Origin: a virus
Virus record (IMG/VR): IMGVR_UViG_3300034168_000206
Coordinates: 1 to 41,452 of that record
DNA: 41,452 nucleotides
Direction: 5' to 3' (one strand)
Shown: one piece after another, positions 15,957 to 24,498 of the stretch
How the letters are laid out: the number at the start of each line of letters is the position of its first letter
Numbering within the stretch: the first letter of the stretch is position 1
Program-made: the position numbers and the translations under genes
Notes under the pieces: model-generated
The model's database searches: none
Seen by the model: only the letters and a program-made list of their open reading frames with translations
What the model was told of the DNA's origin: nothing

Positions 15957-15965
15957 TGGTATACT
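15957..15965 (+). promoter_or_regulatory. Extended -10 TGGTATACT, leaderless start
   Basis: TGG-TATACT ends seven bases before the ATG at 15973 and one base before the ATG at 15967. The usual -10 to start distance places transcription at the second ATG, giving a leaderless message and deciding between the two in-frame starts. Confidence 0.55.
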
Positions 15966-15972
15966 TATGGTT

Positions 15973-16377
15973 ATGAATATTGAAAATCAAAAGAAAAAGC
16001 GTAAACCAGCCCCTAAGATGAAGGGACAAGTTGGTGAGTCCAAGGTAAAAGTTATTGAAAAGCATTACGATTGGGGCTTGTATGTCTACAAAAAGGCTAG
16101 CGGTAAATGGTTTACAGACGGAAATGGCTCAGTTCTAAACATCCCCTCAATGAAGGGTGACCTTTCTAAAATTTCTGAACTCAAAACAGCAGCAAAGCAT
16201 TATGGTGATGAAGGAGATGGAACGTGTGTATTTGTTCCAGGACTTACTAGAATTTCAGAAGAAGAGTATTCTGAGCAAAAGCAAAGAATGTCAGAAGGCT
16301 TAATTCCTTCTTTAAACGATCTTGGTGCAGTCCAGGCAGCAAAAGATACAATTGCAAAATATGGAAGTGATGACTAA
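15973..16377 (+). CDS. Head-module hypothetical protein before portal
   Basis: 134 residues from the ATG at 15973; an upstream in-frame ATG at 15967 would add two residues but lies one base after a -10 box. The N-terminus is strongly basic (K-K-K-R-K-P-A-P-K). A middle segment, W-G-L-Y-V-Y-K-K-A-S-G-K-W-F, looks like a small beta domain, and the end is a helical charged tail. It overlaps the portal start (TAATG). The basic N-terminus could touch DNA or the portal. I know of no assigned function. Confidence 0.65.
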   Translation: MNIENQKKKRKPAPKMKGQVGESKVKVIEKHYDWGLYVYKKASGKWFTDGNGSVLNIPSMKGDLSKISELKTAAKHYGDEGDGTCVFVPGLTRISEEEYSEQKQRMSEGLIPSLNDLGAVQAAKDTIAKYGSDD

Positions 16378-17993
16378 TGTCAGATACAAACGATTATGTG
16401 ATTGGTGCAAGAATTGATAAGGCAATTGCAGCCGACGACACATTTGAAAAACAAGATCCATTTAATAAATCTTGGGATGATTTAAAAAACCTTAGCGGTT
16501 TAGATAATAACTTTAAACGTCGAAGCTCTCGTGTAGTCAAATCATTAGAGACAGATTTATCTAAAGTTGACGCATCACAAGGATATATTGATGCAGCTCG
16601 TGCTGTTAGCTCTGGTATTAACGGGGCACAATCAAAAGAGATAAATCCTGGATTAATTTATCGCAATGGATACGGACTATTTGATGTAATTACTCCACCT
16701 TGGAATATGTATGAGCTTGCTAATTTTTATGATACTTCATTTGCCAATCATGCTGCTATAGACGCAAAGGTAGAAAATATAGTTGGTCTAGGATATGACT
16801 TTGAAGTATCCCCAAGAACAATGTTAAAGCTTGAGTCTTCTTCAGATGCAGCCTCAATAGATCGTGCAAGAAAACGAATTGAAAGAGCAAAGATTGAAGT
16901 TAGAGACTGGTTAGAAAGTCTAAATAGCGATGACTCTTTTACAACATCTATGGAAAAGGTTGAGACAGATCTACAAGCAACGGGTAATGGTTACCTTGAA
17001 GTCGGCAGAACCGTAAAAGGAGAAATTGGCTACATTGGTCACATTCCTTCTACAACGGTTCGAGTTCGCAGACTGCGTGATGGTTTTGTTCAGGTAATTG
17101 CAAACAAGGTTGTCTACTTCCGTAACTTTGGAGCAACAAATCCAAACCCATTAGGCACTGACGCTAGACCAAATGAGATTATTCACTTTAAACAATACTC
17201 ACCGCTAAACACTTTTTATGGTGTTCCAGATATTATTTCGGCTATCAATTCTTTATATGGTGATAGCCTTGCTTCTCAATACAACATTGACTACTTCCAA
17301 AACAAAGCTGTTCCAAGATATGTCGTGACTCTAAAAGGTGCAAAGCTTTCCTCAGATGCAGAAGACAAAATGTTTAGATTCCTTCAAACTGGGCTTAAGG
17401 GTCAATCACATAGAACCCTTTACATTCCACTTCCAGGAGATTCAGAAACCAACAAGGTTGAGTTCAAAATGGAGCCAATTGAAAACGGCGTTCAAGAAGG
17501 ATCATTTGAAAAGTATCGCAAACAAAACCGTGATGATATTCTAATAGCTCATCAAGTTCCTTTGTCTAAGTTAGGTGGCAGCGACGCCTCTGGCATTGCA
17601 GCAGCACTTTCTCAAGACAGAACATTTAAAGAGCAGGTAGCAAGACCAGCACAAGATAAATTAAACAAAATGATTAGCAAGATTATTCGTGAAAAAACAG
17701 ACATCCTAGACTTTAAGTTTAACGAGCTTACTCTAACTGATGAGATCACACAGTCTCAAATTCTTGAGAGATATGTTAAGACTCAAATTATGGTTCCAAA
17801 TGAAGCTCGTACAATTTTGGGTATGCCACAAAGAGATGGTGGAGACGAACCTTTAGAGATGAAGCCAGAACAAGCAGCAGATGCTACTGCCAATAGAGCA
17901 AGAGATTCACAAAGAACCAACAATAATTCTGACAGCCCGTCAACTGTTGCTGGAAGAAACCCAAAAGGCGAAGGCCGTAAATTTGATGAATAA
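16377..17993 (+). CDS. Portal protein
   Basis: 538 residues. It forms the ring at one capsid vertex through which DNA enters and leaves. Supporting features are the conserved core G-N-G-Y-L-E-V-G (near 204), the strand E-I-I-H-F-K-Q-Y-S followed by F-Y-G-V-P-D-I (near 266-285), and the helical stem with A-H-Q-V-P-L-S-K-L-G before a charged C-terminal clip (about 388-520), as in the PBSX/HK97 portal group. The N-terminal ~85 residues are charged and probably flexible. It starts in the stop of the preceding gene and is followed by the protease-scaffold gene, the usual order. Confidence 0.85.
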   Translation: MSDTNDYVIGARIDKAIAADDTFEKQDPFNKSWDDLKNLSGLDNNFKRRSSRVVKSLETDLSKVDASQGYIDAARAVSSGINGAQSKEINPGLIYRNGYGLFDVITPPWNMYELANFYDTSFANHAAIDAKVENIVGLGYDFEVSPRTMLKLESSSDAASIDRARKRIERAKIEVRDWLESLNSDDSFTTSMEKVETDLQATGNGYLEVGRTVKGEIGYIGHIPSTTVRVRRLRDGFVQVIANKVVYFRNFGATNPNPLGTDARPNEIIHFKQYSPLNTFYGVPDIISAINSLYGDSLASQYNIDYFQNKAVPRYVVTLKGAKLSSDAEDKMFRFLQTGLKGQSHRTLYIPLPGDSETNKVEFKMEPIENGVQEGSFEKYRKQNRDDILIAHQVPLSKLGGSDASGIAAALSQDRTFKEQVARPAQDKLNKMISKIIREKTDILDFKFNELTLTDEITQSQILERYVKTQIMVPNEARTILGMPQRDGGDEPLEMKPEQAADATANRARDSQRTNNNSDSPSTVAGRNPKGEGRKFDE

Positions 17994-18026
17994 GCATGGT
18001 TTTTAAATAAACGAATAAAAAGGGAT

Positions 18027-18037
18027 TATAATATAAT
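18027..18037 (+). promoter_or_regulatory. Overlapping TATAAT boxes, leaderless GTG start
   Basis: TATAAT occurs at 18027-18032 and again at 18032-18037. The first is six bases before the GTG at 18039, the spacing seen at the other candidate leaderless genes. There is no Shine-Dalgarno in the preceding 20 bases apart from AGGGA at 18021, which is too far. Confidence 0.5.
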
Positions 18038-18038
18038 A

Positions 18039-19424
18039 GTGAATAGTATATCAAAAGCCCACTGGGATACAGATGGGGAAAATGTTCGTCTATCAATGCC
18101 ACTTACTAAGGTTGATAAGGAACGACGCATCGTTTCAGGCTTTGCATCACTAGATAATGTTGATAAACAAGATGACATCGTAACAGCAGAAGCATCAATG
18201 GATGCCTTTGCAAAGTTTCGTGGGAATATTAGAGAAATGCATCAACCTTTAGCAGTAGGCAAAATGGTATCCTTTAAATCAGATAAGTACTTCGATCCAG
18301 AAACAAAGAAATTCTATAATGGAGTTTTTGTCTCTGCCTATGTTTCTAAGGGCGCACAAGATACTTGGGAAAAGGTTCTTGACGGAACCCTACAAGGTTT
18401 TTCAATTGGCGGAAGAATGAACAAGTGGGATGACGCATATGATGAGAAAGCAGATAAGACAATTAGAGTTATTAAGCAATATGATTTGGTAGAGTTGAGC
18501 CTTGTTGATTCCCCTGCTAATCAGTTTGCAAACATTGTATCTGTTGAAAAAGTAGATGGCGTAGATGTTATTAAGGGCGATGAGACATTGCTCGAAAATG
18601 TATTTTGGGACAAAGAGTCTGGCCTTGTAATGGTTTCAGAAAATGAATCTGAGACAAGCCCAGTCAATGGCAATGAGATGTCAAATATAGGTTTCGTTGA
18701 AAAAACGGATAATGAAAAAACAAACATGATAAAGTTCTTAGTTGATAGTGCTAAAGGCATTAATACTTCTAAGATTAACAAGGAGGCAAATCCTATGGCA
18801 AAAACAACAAAAAACGTAACAGAAGAAATCGTTGAGAAATCAGAAGTTGCAGTTGAAGCAGTAGAGGTCGCTCCAGAGGCAGTTGCAGTTGCGGAAGCAA
18901 CAGAAGCAGTCGAAGCAGCAGTAGCAAAATCTGATACAGAGAAGGCAGTAATGCCATCTAATGGTAAAGAAGATGCTGAAGAAGATGCAGAAGAATCAAC
19001 AGAAAAAGCTGAAAAGCCAATGACTGATGAAGAAATTGCAGCTGCTAAAGAGGCTGAGGCAATGAAGCCAATGGCTCCTAAGTCAGATGAAGTTGCTGCA
19101 GATGCAGACAACTCTGTCGATCTTAACCAAGCCTTTAGCGATCTAGTATCAACAGTCAAATCTTTACAAGCAGAAGTAGAACTTCTTAAGTCTTCAAAGG
19201 TAGATGTAGATGAAGTAAAAAACTCATTTGAAGCGGTAGCAAAAGATATTGCAGCAGCATCAAATGTATTCAATGAATTTGGTAAGAGAGTAGATGCTGT
19301 AGAAGCAGATACTGCTTTCCGAAAGTCTGGCGATCTCGGCGAGATAGTACAGAATCAACCTGAAACGGTTGAAAAATCCCTATGGGGCGGTAGTTTCCTC
19401 AAAACAGCCGACTTATTCAATTAA
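18039..19424 (+). CDS. Prohead protease fused to scaffold domain
   Basis: 461 residues from GTG. Residues ~15-175 are a prohead serine protease of the XkdF/HK97 type: catalytic candidates are H68 (R-E-M-H-Q-P) and S122 (G-F-S-I-G-G), followed by E-L-S-L-V-D-S-P-A-N (152-161). Residues ~250-360 are Ala/Glu/Val-rich and ~360-450 form a likely coiled coil, as expected of a scaffolding protein. The protease trims the scaffold and capsid during head maturation. The fusion contains a second, internal start with its own ribosome site (next entry), so the scaffold is probably also made alone. The GTG has no Shine-Dalgarno and looks leaderless, consistent with low output. Confidence 0.82.
   Translation: MNSISKAHWDTDGENVRLSMPLTKVDKERRIVSGFASLDNVDKQDDIVTAEASMDAFAKFRGNIREMHQPLAVGKMVSFKSDKYFDPETKKFYNGVFVSAYVSKGAQDTWEKVLDGTLQGFSIGGRMNKWDDAYDEKADKTIRVIKQYDLVELSLVDSPANQFANIVSVEKVDGVDVIKGDETLLENVFWDKESGLVMVSENESETSPVNGNEMSNIGFVEKTDNEKTNMIKFLVDSAKGINTSKINKEANPMAKTTKNVTEEIVEKSEVAVEAVEVAPEAVAVAEATEAVEAAVAKSDTEKAVMPSNGKEDAEEDAEESTEKAEKPMTDEEIAAAKEAEAMKPMAPKSDEVAADADNSVDLNQAFSDLVSTVKSLQAEVELLKSSKVDVDEVKNSFEAVAKDIAAASNVFNEFGKRVDAVEADTAFRKSGDLGEIVQNQPETVEKSLWGGSFLKTADLFN
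18795..19424 (+). CDS. Nested in-frame scaffolding protein
   Basis: An internal ATG at 18795, in the same frame as the protease gene, is preceded by a perfect AGGAGG (18781-18786) eight bases upstream. It would yield a 209-residue protein identical to the C-terminus of the fusion (M-A-K-T-T-K-N-V ...): acidic, Ala/Glu-rich, ending in a coiled coil. Lambda makes its scaffold Nu3 from an internal in-frame start of the protease gene C in the same way, so the arrangement is known in principle. Scaffold is needed in hundreds of copies and protease in few, which fits the relative strength of the two start sites. Confidence 0.65.
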   Translation: MAKTTKNVTEEIVEKSEVAVEAVEVAPEAVAVAEATEAVEAAVAKSDTEKAVMPSNGKEDAEEDAEESTEKAEKPMTDEEIAAAKEAEAMKPMAPKSDEVAADADNSVDLNQAFSDLVSTVKSLQAEVELLKSSKVDVDEVKNSFEAVAKDIAAASNVFNEFGKRVDAVEADTAFRKSGDLGEIVQNQPETVEKSLWGGSFLKTADLFN

Positions 19425-19460
19425 AAAATCGATAAGTAAAAATCACTAGGAGGTGACAAT

Positions 19461-20609
19461 ATGTCGGAACAAAATATAGAAAAGAACCAGCCAGGTACTT
19501 CAGGTAACATTGGCGGAACAACTCCAGGACTCTATCAGGGTCAGGGAGCATTTGCATCAGGTTCAGATGCAGCAGTTAACACACCAGGCAATTACACTGA
19601 TGGCGGAGTATTAAACAATATCCCAACAGCACTATCAGGTATTACATCAGGTGCCAACGCAGTAAACCCTTCAGGTGAGGCTGGATCAGGTATCCTACGC
19701 CCAGAGCAAGCACGTCGTTTTATTGACTACGTGTGGGATGCAACCATTCTCGCCCAAGATGGCCGTCGTGTTACTATGAGAGCCAACACAATGGAACTCG
19801 AAAAGGTAAACGTCGGAGAGCGTGTAATTCGTTCTGCAACACAATCACTCGGAGAGTACACAAACGCTGGAGCAACTTTTACAAAGGTTGAATTGACTAC
19901 AAAGAAGATTCGTCTTGACTGGGAAGTAACTTCAGAAGCACTAGAAGATAACATCGAAGGTGCAGCACTTGAAGATCACATCGTTCGTCTTATGACAAAC
20001 GCATTCGGTAATGACATTGAAGACCTTGCCATTAATGGTGTAGGTTCAGGCAGCGATGCTTTCCTTGGAATTATGGAAGGCTTTGTTAATAAGGTCAAAA
20101 CAGAGGGTGATGCTCATGAGTCAGTTGTAACAGTCGCTAATAACGCCTGGACAACAGATGTAATGCAAGACATCATTCTAGCAATGCCACGCAAGTATCG
20201 TGCTATCAAGTCTAACTTGAAGTTCTATGCTGGTACAGATGCATTCCAGGGAATCGTTAAGAATAACGGTACTCTAGCAGACGCAGTTGCTGAAGCATTT
20301 GCTTCACAAGCTGGCGGAACTCCAACTAATCGTCAAGCATACCTTGATGGTGGAGCACAGACATTCGGCGGAGCACGTACAACACGTGTTCTTGGAATTG
20401 ACGTACAAGAAGTTCCTTACTACCCTGCAGGATATATCGACTTGACATTCCCACAGAACCGTGTATGGGGATTCCAGCGTGACATCACTGTTAACCGTGA
20501 ATACAAGCCAAAGAAGGACACTGTAGAATACACAGTCTTCGTTCGCTTCGGTATTACATGGGAAGAGCAAGATGCTATCGCATATGCTGATGCTGCATCA
20601 GATTCATAA
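19461..20609 (+). CDS. Major capsid protein, HK97 fold
   Basis: 382 residues with an ideal AGGAGGT ribosome site six bases before ATG. The first ~75 residues are Gly/Ser/Asn-rich and flexible. The stretch G-E-R-V-I-R ... T-K-K-I-R-L-D-W-E-V (about 118-156) fits the E-loop and the start of the spine helix, and the later domain has the hydrophobic P-domain pattern of HK97-type capsid proteins. Codon choice (CGT/CGC for Arg, frequent GTA/ATC) differs from the AGA-rich neighbours and suits high expression. It is followed by a strong terminator. Confidence 0.88.
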   Translation: MSEQNIEKNQPGTSGNIGGTTPGLYQGQGAFASGSDAAVNTPGNYTDGGVLNNIPTALSGITSGANAVNPSGEAGSGILRPEQARRFIDYVWDATILAQDGRRVTMRANTMELEKVNVGERVIRSATQSLGEYTNAGATFTKVELTTKKIRLDWEVTSEALEDNIEGAALEDHIVRLMTNAFGNDIEDLAINGVGSGSDAFLGIMEGFVNKVKTEGDAHESVVTVANNAWTTDVMQDIILAMPRKYRAIKSNLKFYAGTDAFQGIVKNNGTLADAVAEAFASQAGGTPTNRQAYLDGGAQTFGGARTTRVLGIDVQEVPYYPAGYIDLTFPQNRVWGFQRDITVNREYKPKKDTVEYTVFVRFGITWEEQDAIAYADAASDS

Positions 20610-20631
20610 TCTGTAAACAGTAAAATTTTAG

Positions 20632-20666
20632 GGGGAGTAGGAGTTAATTCTCTTACTCCCCTTATT
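20632..20666 (+). terminator. Strong hairpin terminator after capsid gene
   Basis: Arms at 20632-20643 (GGGGAGTAGGAG) and 20650-20661 (CTCTTACTCCCC) pair over 12 bases with one G-U wobble around the loop TTAATT, followed by TTATT. It lies 22 bases after the capsid stop and just before the next promoter. Confidence 0.85.
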
Positions 20667-20675
20667 AACTTATAA

Positions 20676-20684
20676 TGATATAAT
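20676..20684 (+). promoter_or_regulatory. Extended -10 TGATATAAT
   Basis: TGA-TATAAT, with another TATAAT at 20671-20676, lies 18 bases before the ATG at 20703. Transcription would restart near 20691, right after the capsid terminator, with AGGAGG at 20692-20697. Confidence 0.55.
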
Positions 20685-20702
20685 ACTATTTAGGAGGAAA
20701 TA

Positions 20703-21125
20703 ATGGAAAATATAAATGAAAACTCAACTGTAGAAGAAAATATTGAAACTCCAGTTGTTGAAGAAACACCAGAGGTTGCTGAAACCCCTGTAGTAGAAGC
20801 ACCAGTTGTTGAACAAGAACCAACAGCAATTGATACATCAGATTTTGGGAAATCAACTTCTGAGGTACAAGCAGTTGGTCAAGTAGATAATGGTGCAATT
20901 GGAGTTACAGCAGCACCAGTAGCACCTAAGCAATCCAAGAAGTCAAAGATGGATGCAGAAGAAAAAGTTGCTATTAGATCAACAAAAAATGTTTCTTGGT
21001 CAGAAGTTGGTAAAGTCTATGTTGGTATCAACATTGTGCCAGCATCTGCAGCTGAAAAATGGCTAACTAGATCACACATTTCACTTGCTACACCAGAAGA
21101 AGTTGCCAAGGAATTTGGTAAGTAA
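20703..21125 (+). CDS. Acidic head-associated hypothetical protein
   Basis: 140 residues, with AGGAGG before ATG. The first ~55 residues are repetitive and acidic (E-T-P-V-V-E-E-T-P-E and variants). Residues ~80-140 form a compact domain with S-W-S-E-V-G-K-V-Y-V-G and A-E-K-W-L-T-R-S-H, ending A-T-P-E-E-V-A-K-E-F-G-K. Domains of this C-terminal type are common between capsid and connector genes, but I know no firm function. It could be a decoration, capsid-assembly or connector accessory protein. Confidence 0.65.
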   Translation: MENINENSTVEENIETPVVEETPEVAETPVVEAPVVEQEPTAIDTSDFGKSTSEVQAVGQVDNGAIGVTAAPVAPKQSKKSKMDAEEKVAIRSTKNVSWSEVGKVYVGINIVPASAAEKWLTRSHISLATPEEVAKEFGK

Positions 21126-21128
21126 TTC

Positions 21129-22043
21129 ATGGAAATATTGAGGGTTCCGCCATATGATGATATTCTTGTAAATTTTGTTGTCCCAGCAGGGTATACCGAT
21201 GCAGACATCTACGCAAGAGTAACAGATATGGCGGATCTTTCAGTCCAAGATTTAGAGTTTTTAGAATGGTCTACAGGAGATAATATAAATATATATCTCC
21301 CTGGAAGATACGACAACGACTATAGAGTTGAAATTTTTACAATTGGTGAGGGTGAAGAATTAATTCACGAAGAATATTATGAACTAATAAGACCATATGT
21401 AAACCCAAACACATTAGGAACAACAGCATCTGAGATTACTGAGTATACAACATTAGAATTAGTAGCCAGATCAATTATTGATACTTTTGTCACAGAAGGT
21501 TTTTATAATAAAAAAATAACAGTGGTAGGTACTGGAAATGGAACAGACTACTTTCCTTTGTGGAACAGAGTTTATAGAGTATTTAAAGTATATGAGAATA
21601 ACGAACTATCTTATGACAAATCAACTCCAGATACTAATGAATATGAATACATAATTACAGCAGATAAAACAGCTATACAAAAAGTAGTATCTGGTGGATT
21701 AAATAGATATGAATCTACTGGTCCAAATCTTATTTCTGCAAGAGGAGATCTTGGATACTACGGGTATGACGGTGTTGGATTTCCACAAGGGTATGATTAT
21801 ACTTTTGTTGTTGACCAAGGATATTTAACAGTTCCAGCGGACATTGAGTATGCCTCAAAACTTTTGATTGAAGATTTAAAGTGTGGCAAGTTAGATTACT
21901 ATAAGAGATACGTCACAGCATACAACACAGACCAATTTAGAATTCAATTTGATAAAACAATGTTTGATGGTACTGGTAACTTCTTGGTAGATAGGATACT
22001 GGATAAATATATTAAAACCATTACCAAACCAGGGATAATTTAA
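21129..22043 (+). CDS. Head-tail connector (adaptor) protein
   Basis: 304 residues, three bases after the previous stop. By position it should be the first ring below the portal. The last ~70 residues, from the phrase L-T-V-P-A-D-I-E-Y-A, are helical (L-L-I-E-D-L-K-C-G-K ... N-F-L-V-D-R-I-L-D-K-Y), which fits the adaptor family. The N-terminal ~100 residues form a beta-rich domain (V-P-A-G-Y-T-D-A-D-I-Y) and the middle has a Gly/Tyr-rich strand set; these make it longer than typical ~120-residue adaptors. Its stop overlaps the next start (TAATG). Confidence 0.65.
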   Translation: MEILRVPPYDDILVNFVVPAGYTDADIYARVTDMADLSVQDLEFLEWSTGDNINIYLPGRYDNDYRVEIFTIGEGEELIHEEYYELIRPYVNPNTLGTTASEITEYTTLELVARSIIDTFVTEGFYNKKITVVGTGNGTDYFPLWNRVYRVFKVYENNELSYDKSTPDTNEYEYIITADKTAIQKVVSGGLNRYESTGPNLISARGDLGYYGYDGVGFPQGYDYTFVVDQGYLTVPADIEYASKLLIEDLKCGKLDYYKRYVTAYNTDQFRIQFDKTMFDGTGNFLVDRILDKYIKTITKPGII

Positions 22044-22489
22044 TGATATGCGAAGAGCCAGATTTTATATTCCCCATGCAAGCAGATGTCTACTATCCAA
22101 TTGTTGAGCAAGGCGCATATGGTAATGTTAAGAAGCAGTGGATTTTAGATAAAACAATTGCAGGTAGCTTTGCCTCAGCTGGTTCTGCATTTAAAGAAGA
22201 AGTAACTCCTAATGTAAATATAACCCAAGAATCACTATTGCTTGGAAGAGTAAAAACTGATATTAGAGTTTCAAGCAAAGATTCTAGAAACTCAATTACA
22301 AACATAGTTGTTACAAATATTCGTGATAAAAACTGTAATGAAATTTACACCGAAACCTCTGGTCCAAGATCTGGAAAGCCAACAATATTTGAAGTAGCCA
22401 CAGTAGAGCCTTTTGTAGGTCCATTTGGTGGAGTAGAGTATTATAAAATTGTTATACGCCGTTCTGAGAATCAGGCGGTAGACCTATGA
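22043..22489 (+). CDS. Head closure (stopper) protein, probable
   Basis: 148 residues between adaptor and tail-completion genes, overlapping both (TAATG before, ATGA after). The content is beta-rich, with an A-D-V-Y-Y-P-I-V start strand and a final Y-Y-K-I-V-I-R-R strand, matching the small beta-barrel head-closure proteins that seal the connector after packaging. The identification rests on order, size and predicted fold rather than a decisive motif. Confidence 0.55.
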   Translation: MICEEPDFIFPMQADVYYPIVEQGAYGNVKKQWILDKTIAGSFASAGSAFKEEVTPNVNITQESLLLGRVKTDIRVSSKDSRNSITNIVVTNIRDKNCNEIYTETSGPRSGKPTIFEVATVEPFVGPFGGVEYYKIVIRRSENQAVDL

Positions 22490-23157
22490 AAATGAACATA
22501 GACTCTAGAGCATTTAGAAAAGACATGAACAACATTGTTCAATATTCTTTTGGTTTTTTAGAAGGAGCACAAAAAGGTAAAACAGTTATGTACAGAACCC
22601 TTGGAGCAGGGGTATCAAAAATAATGTATGAGTATATTGATAGTAATGCCAGAGTAAGTCCAGCTACGCTACACCATGTATATGAGTGGTCAGAAATTGG
22701 AACACCACAAGGCCGTCTATTTGACATAGATTTTACTATTAGCAATCTAGGCCTTACCTTTAAAACCAATCTACAGCAGTCTACATCTATTAAAAATGGT
22801 TCTAGAGTTCCATTCTATGACAAAGCAAAGATTATGGAAAACGGAATTGCTGTAACTATTACTCCTAAAAAAGCAGAAGCCTTAAGGTTTGAAATAGGTG
22901 GAGAAGAAATTTTTACTAAAGAGCCAGTAACAGTTTTAAATCCTGGAGGAGAAACACAGGGTAAGTTTGAGCAGGTTATTGATACATTCTTTAATTTATA
23001 TTTTAGACAATCATTTTTAAGAATAAGTGGGCTAGAGTCACACTTTAATAATCCATCCGTATATAGAAAAAATTTACAGAGTGGAAAAAAGCAAGGAAGA
23101 TCTGCTGGAATTAAAACAGGGTTTCAGTGGGTCGCTAGTGCGGGAGTTGGTATGTAA
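22486..23157 (+). CDS. Neck / tail-completion protein, HK97 gp10-like, probable
   Basis: 223 residues. The N-terminal helix with a basic patch and the later I-S-N-L-G-L-T-F strand fit the minor tail/neck group that joins head and tail. A Gly-rich basic C-terminus (K-K-Q-G-R-S-A-G-I-K) is present. It starts in the stop of the closure gene and ends in the start of the tail terminator gene, so the whole connector run is translationally coupled. Assignment is mainly by synteny. Confidence 0.5.
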   Translation: MKMNIDSRAFRKDMNNIVQYSFGFLEGAQKGKTVMYRTLGAGVSKIMYEYIDSNARVSPATLHHVYEWSEIGTPQGRLFDIDFTISNLGLTFKTNLQQSTSIKNGSRVPFYDKAKIMENGIAVTITPKKAEALRFEIGGEEIFTKEPVTVLNPGGETQGKFEQVIDTFFNLYFRQSFLRISGLESHFNNPSVYRKNLQSGKKQGRSAGIKTGFQWVASAGVGM

Positions 23158-23738
23158 TGGCAAACGATAGTTTATTAAATACTCCAGTTTTATGGATTAA
23201 CAAATATCTACAAAGTAAGATTGAGTTACTTACTGACATAGAAACGCCATTTTTCCCATCAACCCCATCAACAATAAATGATTTAACTCAATACTTTCCT
23301 GATGGTGGAGTCATGGCTACATGGGACAGATTAATTAAAATGAATAAAAAAGGCTTTCCTCATATTAAGTGTGAGCAGCTGCTTTATTATTTTTATGCTA
23401 CTGCAGAGAACAGTGTAGAGAATATGATACAAATTCAAGAGTCAGTATTAAGACTAATGGACAGGTTTGATGAAACTGCAGAAGAGATTAACGCATGGTG
23501 TGCAAATAGAAGCATAAACATTGGAACAACACAATCTCCAGAGATAATTGACAACCAATTCTATTTCCACAACTTTAAAGTCTATCAGCTGGAAGAAACC
23601 AGAGACATCATTGATTTTGGAACAGCTCGTACATACGGTGGAAATAAGATAATCATTGATTTTGATTATCATCAAATGCCAGATTTAATTAACACAGAAG
23701 GACCCGAAAGCCGTTTGGCTACTAAAATAATTATATAA
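23157..23738 (+). CDS. Tail terminator protein, probable
   Basis: 193 residues, directly before the tail tube gene, where the tail terminator normally sits. It has an N-terminal helix, a central helical pair (Q-E-S-V-L-R-L-M-D-R-F) and beta strands ending I-I-I-D-F-D-Y-H-Q-M-P. The protein should cap the finished tail tube and dock it to the head connector. No motif is decisive, so the call depends on order and size. Confidence 0.55.
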   Translation: MANDSLLNTPVLWINKYLQSKIELLTDIETPFFPSTPSTINDLTQYFPDGGVMATWDRLIKMNKKGFPHIKCEQLLYYFYATAENSVENMIQIQESVLRLMDRFDETAEEINAWCANRSINIGTTQSPEIIDNQFYFHNFKVYQLEETRDIIDFGTARTYGGNKIIIDFDYHQMPDLINTEGPESRLATKIII

Positions 23739-23742
23739 AACC

Positions 23743-23770
23743 CGTGTTATACTTTATATGAGGAAACACG
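23743..23770 (+). promoter_or_regulatory. Tail tube promoter inside an inverted repeat
   Basis: TGT-TATACT (23745-23753) is an extended -10 with a predicted start near 23760, giving a ~47-base leader to the tail tube ATG. It is flanked by perfect 6-base arms CGTGTT (23743-23748) and AACACG (23765-23770), a possible operator or weak hairpin. Confidence 0.45.
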
Positions 23771-23806
23771 CCCACAATTTAATACAATCGAAAGAGGTGG
23801 AAAATT

Positions 23807-24478
23807 ATGGCATATTCAAGAGGCGACAGTACTAACATTATCGTTGGTGCAGCAGCACTTTTTACATACAATGACGGCATCCTAACTGATGCTGATCTTC
23901 CAGCGTATGCAGATGGAAAATCTTTTAAGGATTCTCTATCTGGTTATTCAGGCCAAGTTGCAGGAGATGCTGCAAAAGCAGCAAACTTCCGTAACGTTGG
24001 TTACACAATGAATGGTTTGGAAATTCAATTCCAGCCAGATTTCGGCGAAGTTGCCGTAGATCAGGTTCTTGACGTAGCAAAGTTGTTCAAGCAAGGTATG
24101 CAGGTTAACCTAAATACCACATTTGCTGAGTCAACATTAGAAAATCTTTTGTTTGCAATCGCAGGCAAGGGTGACGAATCAGCTAACCCAGATCTAACAA
24201 CAGTTTCAGGAAATCCAACACTCAACCTTTCAGCAGGAGACATCGGAGAATGTCCAGTTGAGCGTGGTTTGGTAGCAGTAGGTCCAGGTACAGGTGACTG
24301 TGCAATTGGTTCAGAGTTGGAAAGAATTTATGTTGCATACCGTGCACTCTCAATTGAGAATGTTTCAGTATCAGCAAAGCGTGATGAAGCAACAATGTTT
24401 GAGGTTTCATTCCGTCTACTTCCAAATGATGATGCATCATACGGTAAAATCGTAGATCGCACTATTCCAGAAGCATAA
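23807..24478 (+). CDS. Major tail tube protein
   Basis: 223 residues with AGAGGTGG before ATG. Size, place before the chaperones and tape measure, and Gly/Ala-rich beta content fit the tail tube subunit that stacks in rings around the tape measure. A phrase near 55-80 (A-A-N-F-R-N-V-G-Y-T-M-N-G-L-E-I) looks like the N-terminal strand pair, and A-L-S-I-E-N-V-S-V-S-A-K-R near the end like the closing strands. Codon use (CGT, TTC, GGC, GTA) resembles the capsid gene and suits high expression. It has its own promoter and is followed by a very strong terminator. Confidence 0.78.
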   Translation: MAYSRGDSTNIIVGAAALFTYNDGILTDADLPAYADGKSFKDSLSGYSGQVAGDAAKAANFRNVGYTMNGLEIQFQPDFGEVAVDQVLDVAKLFKQGMQVNLNTTFAESTLENLLFAIAGKGDESANPDLTTVSGNPTLNLSAGDIGECPVERGLVAVGPGTGDCAIGSELERIYVAYRALSIENVSVSAKRDEATMFEVSFRLLPNDDASYGKIVDRTIPEA

Positions 24479-24498
24479 TACAACTTAATAATACAGGG

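Noticed and set aside
18521-19273. 250-codon minus-strand Ser/Thr/Ala-rich open frame
   Set aside because: It lies antisense to the Ala/Glu/Val-rich scaffold, whose codon bias keeps the opposite strand free of stops.
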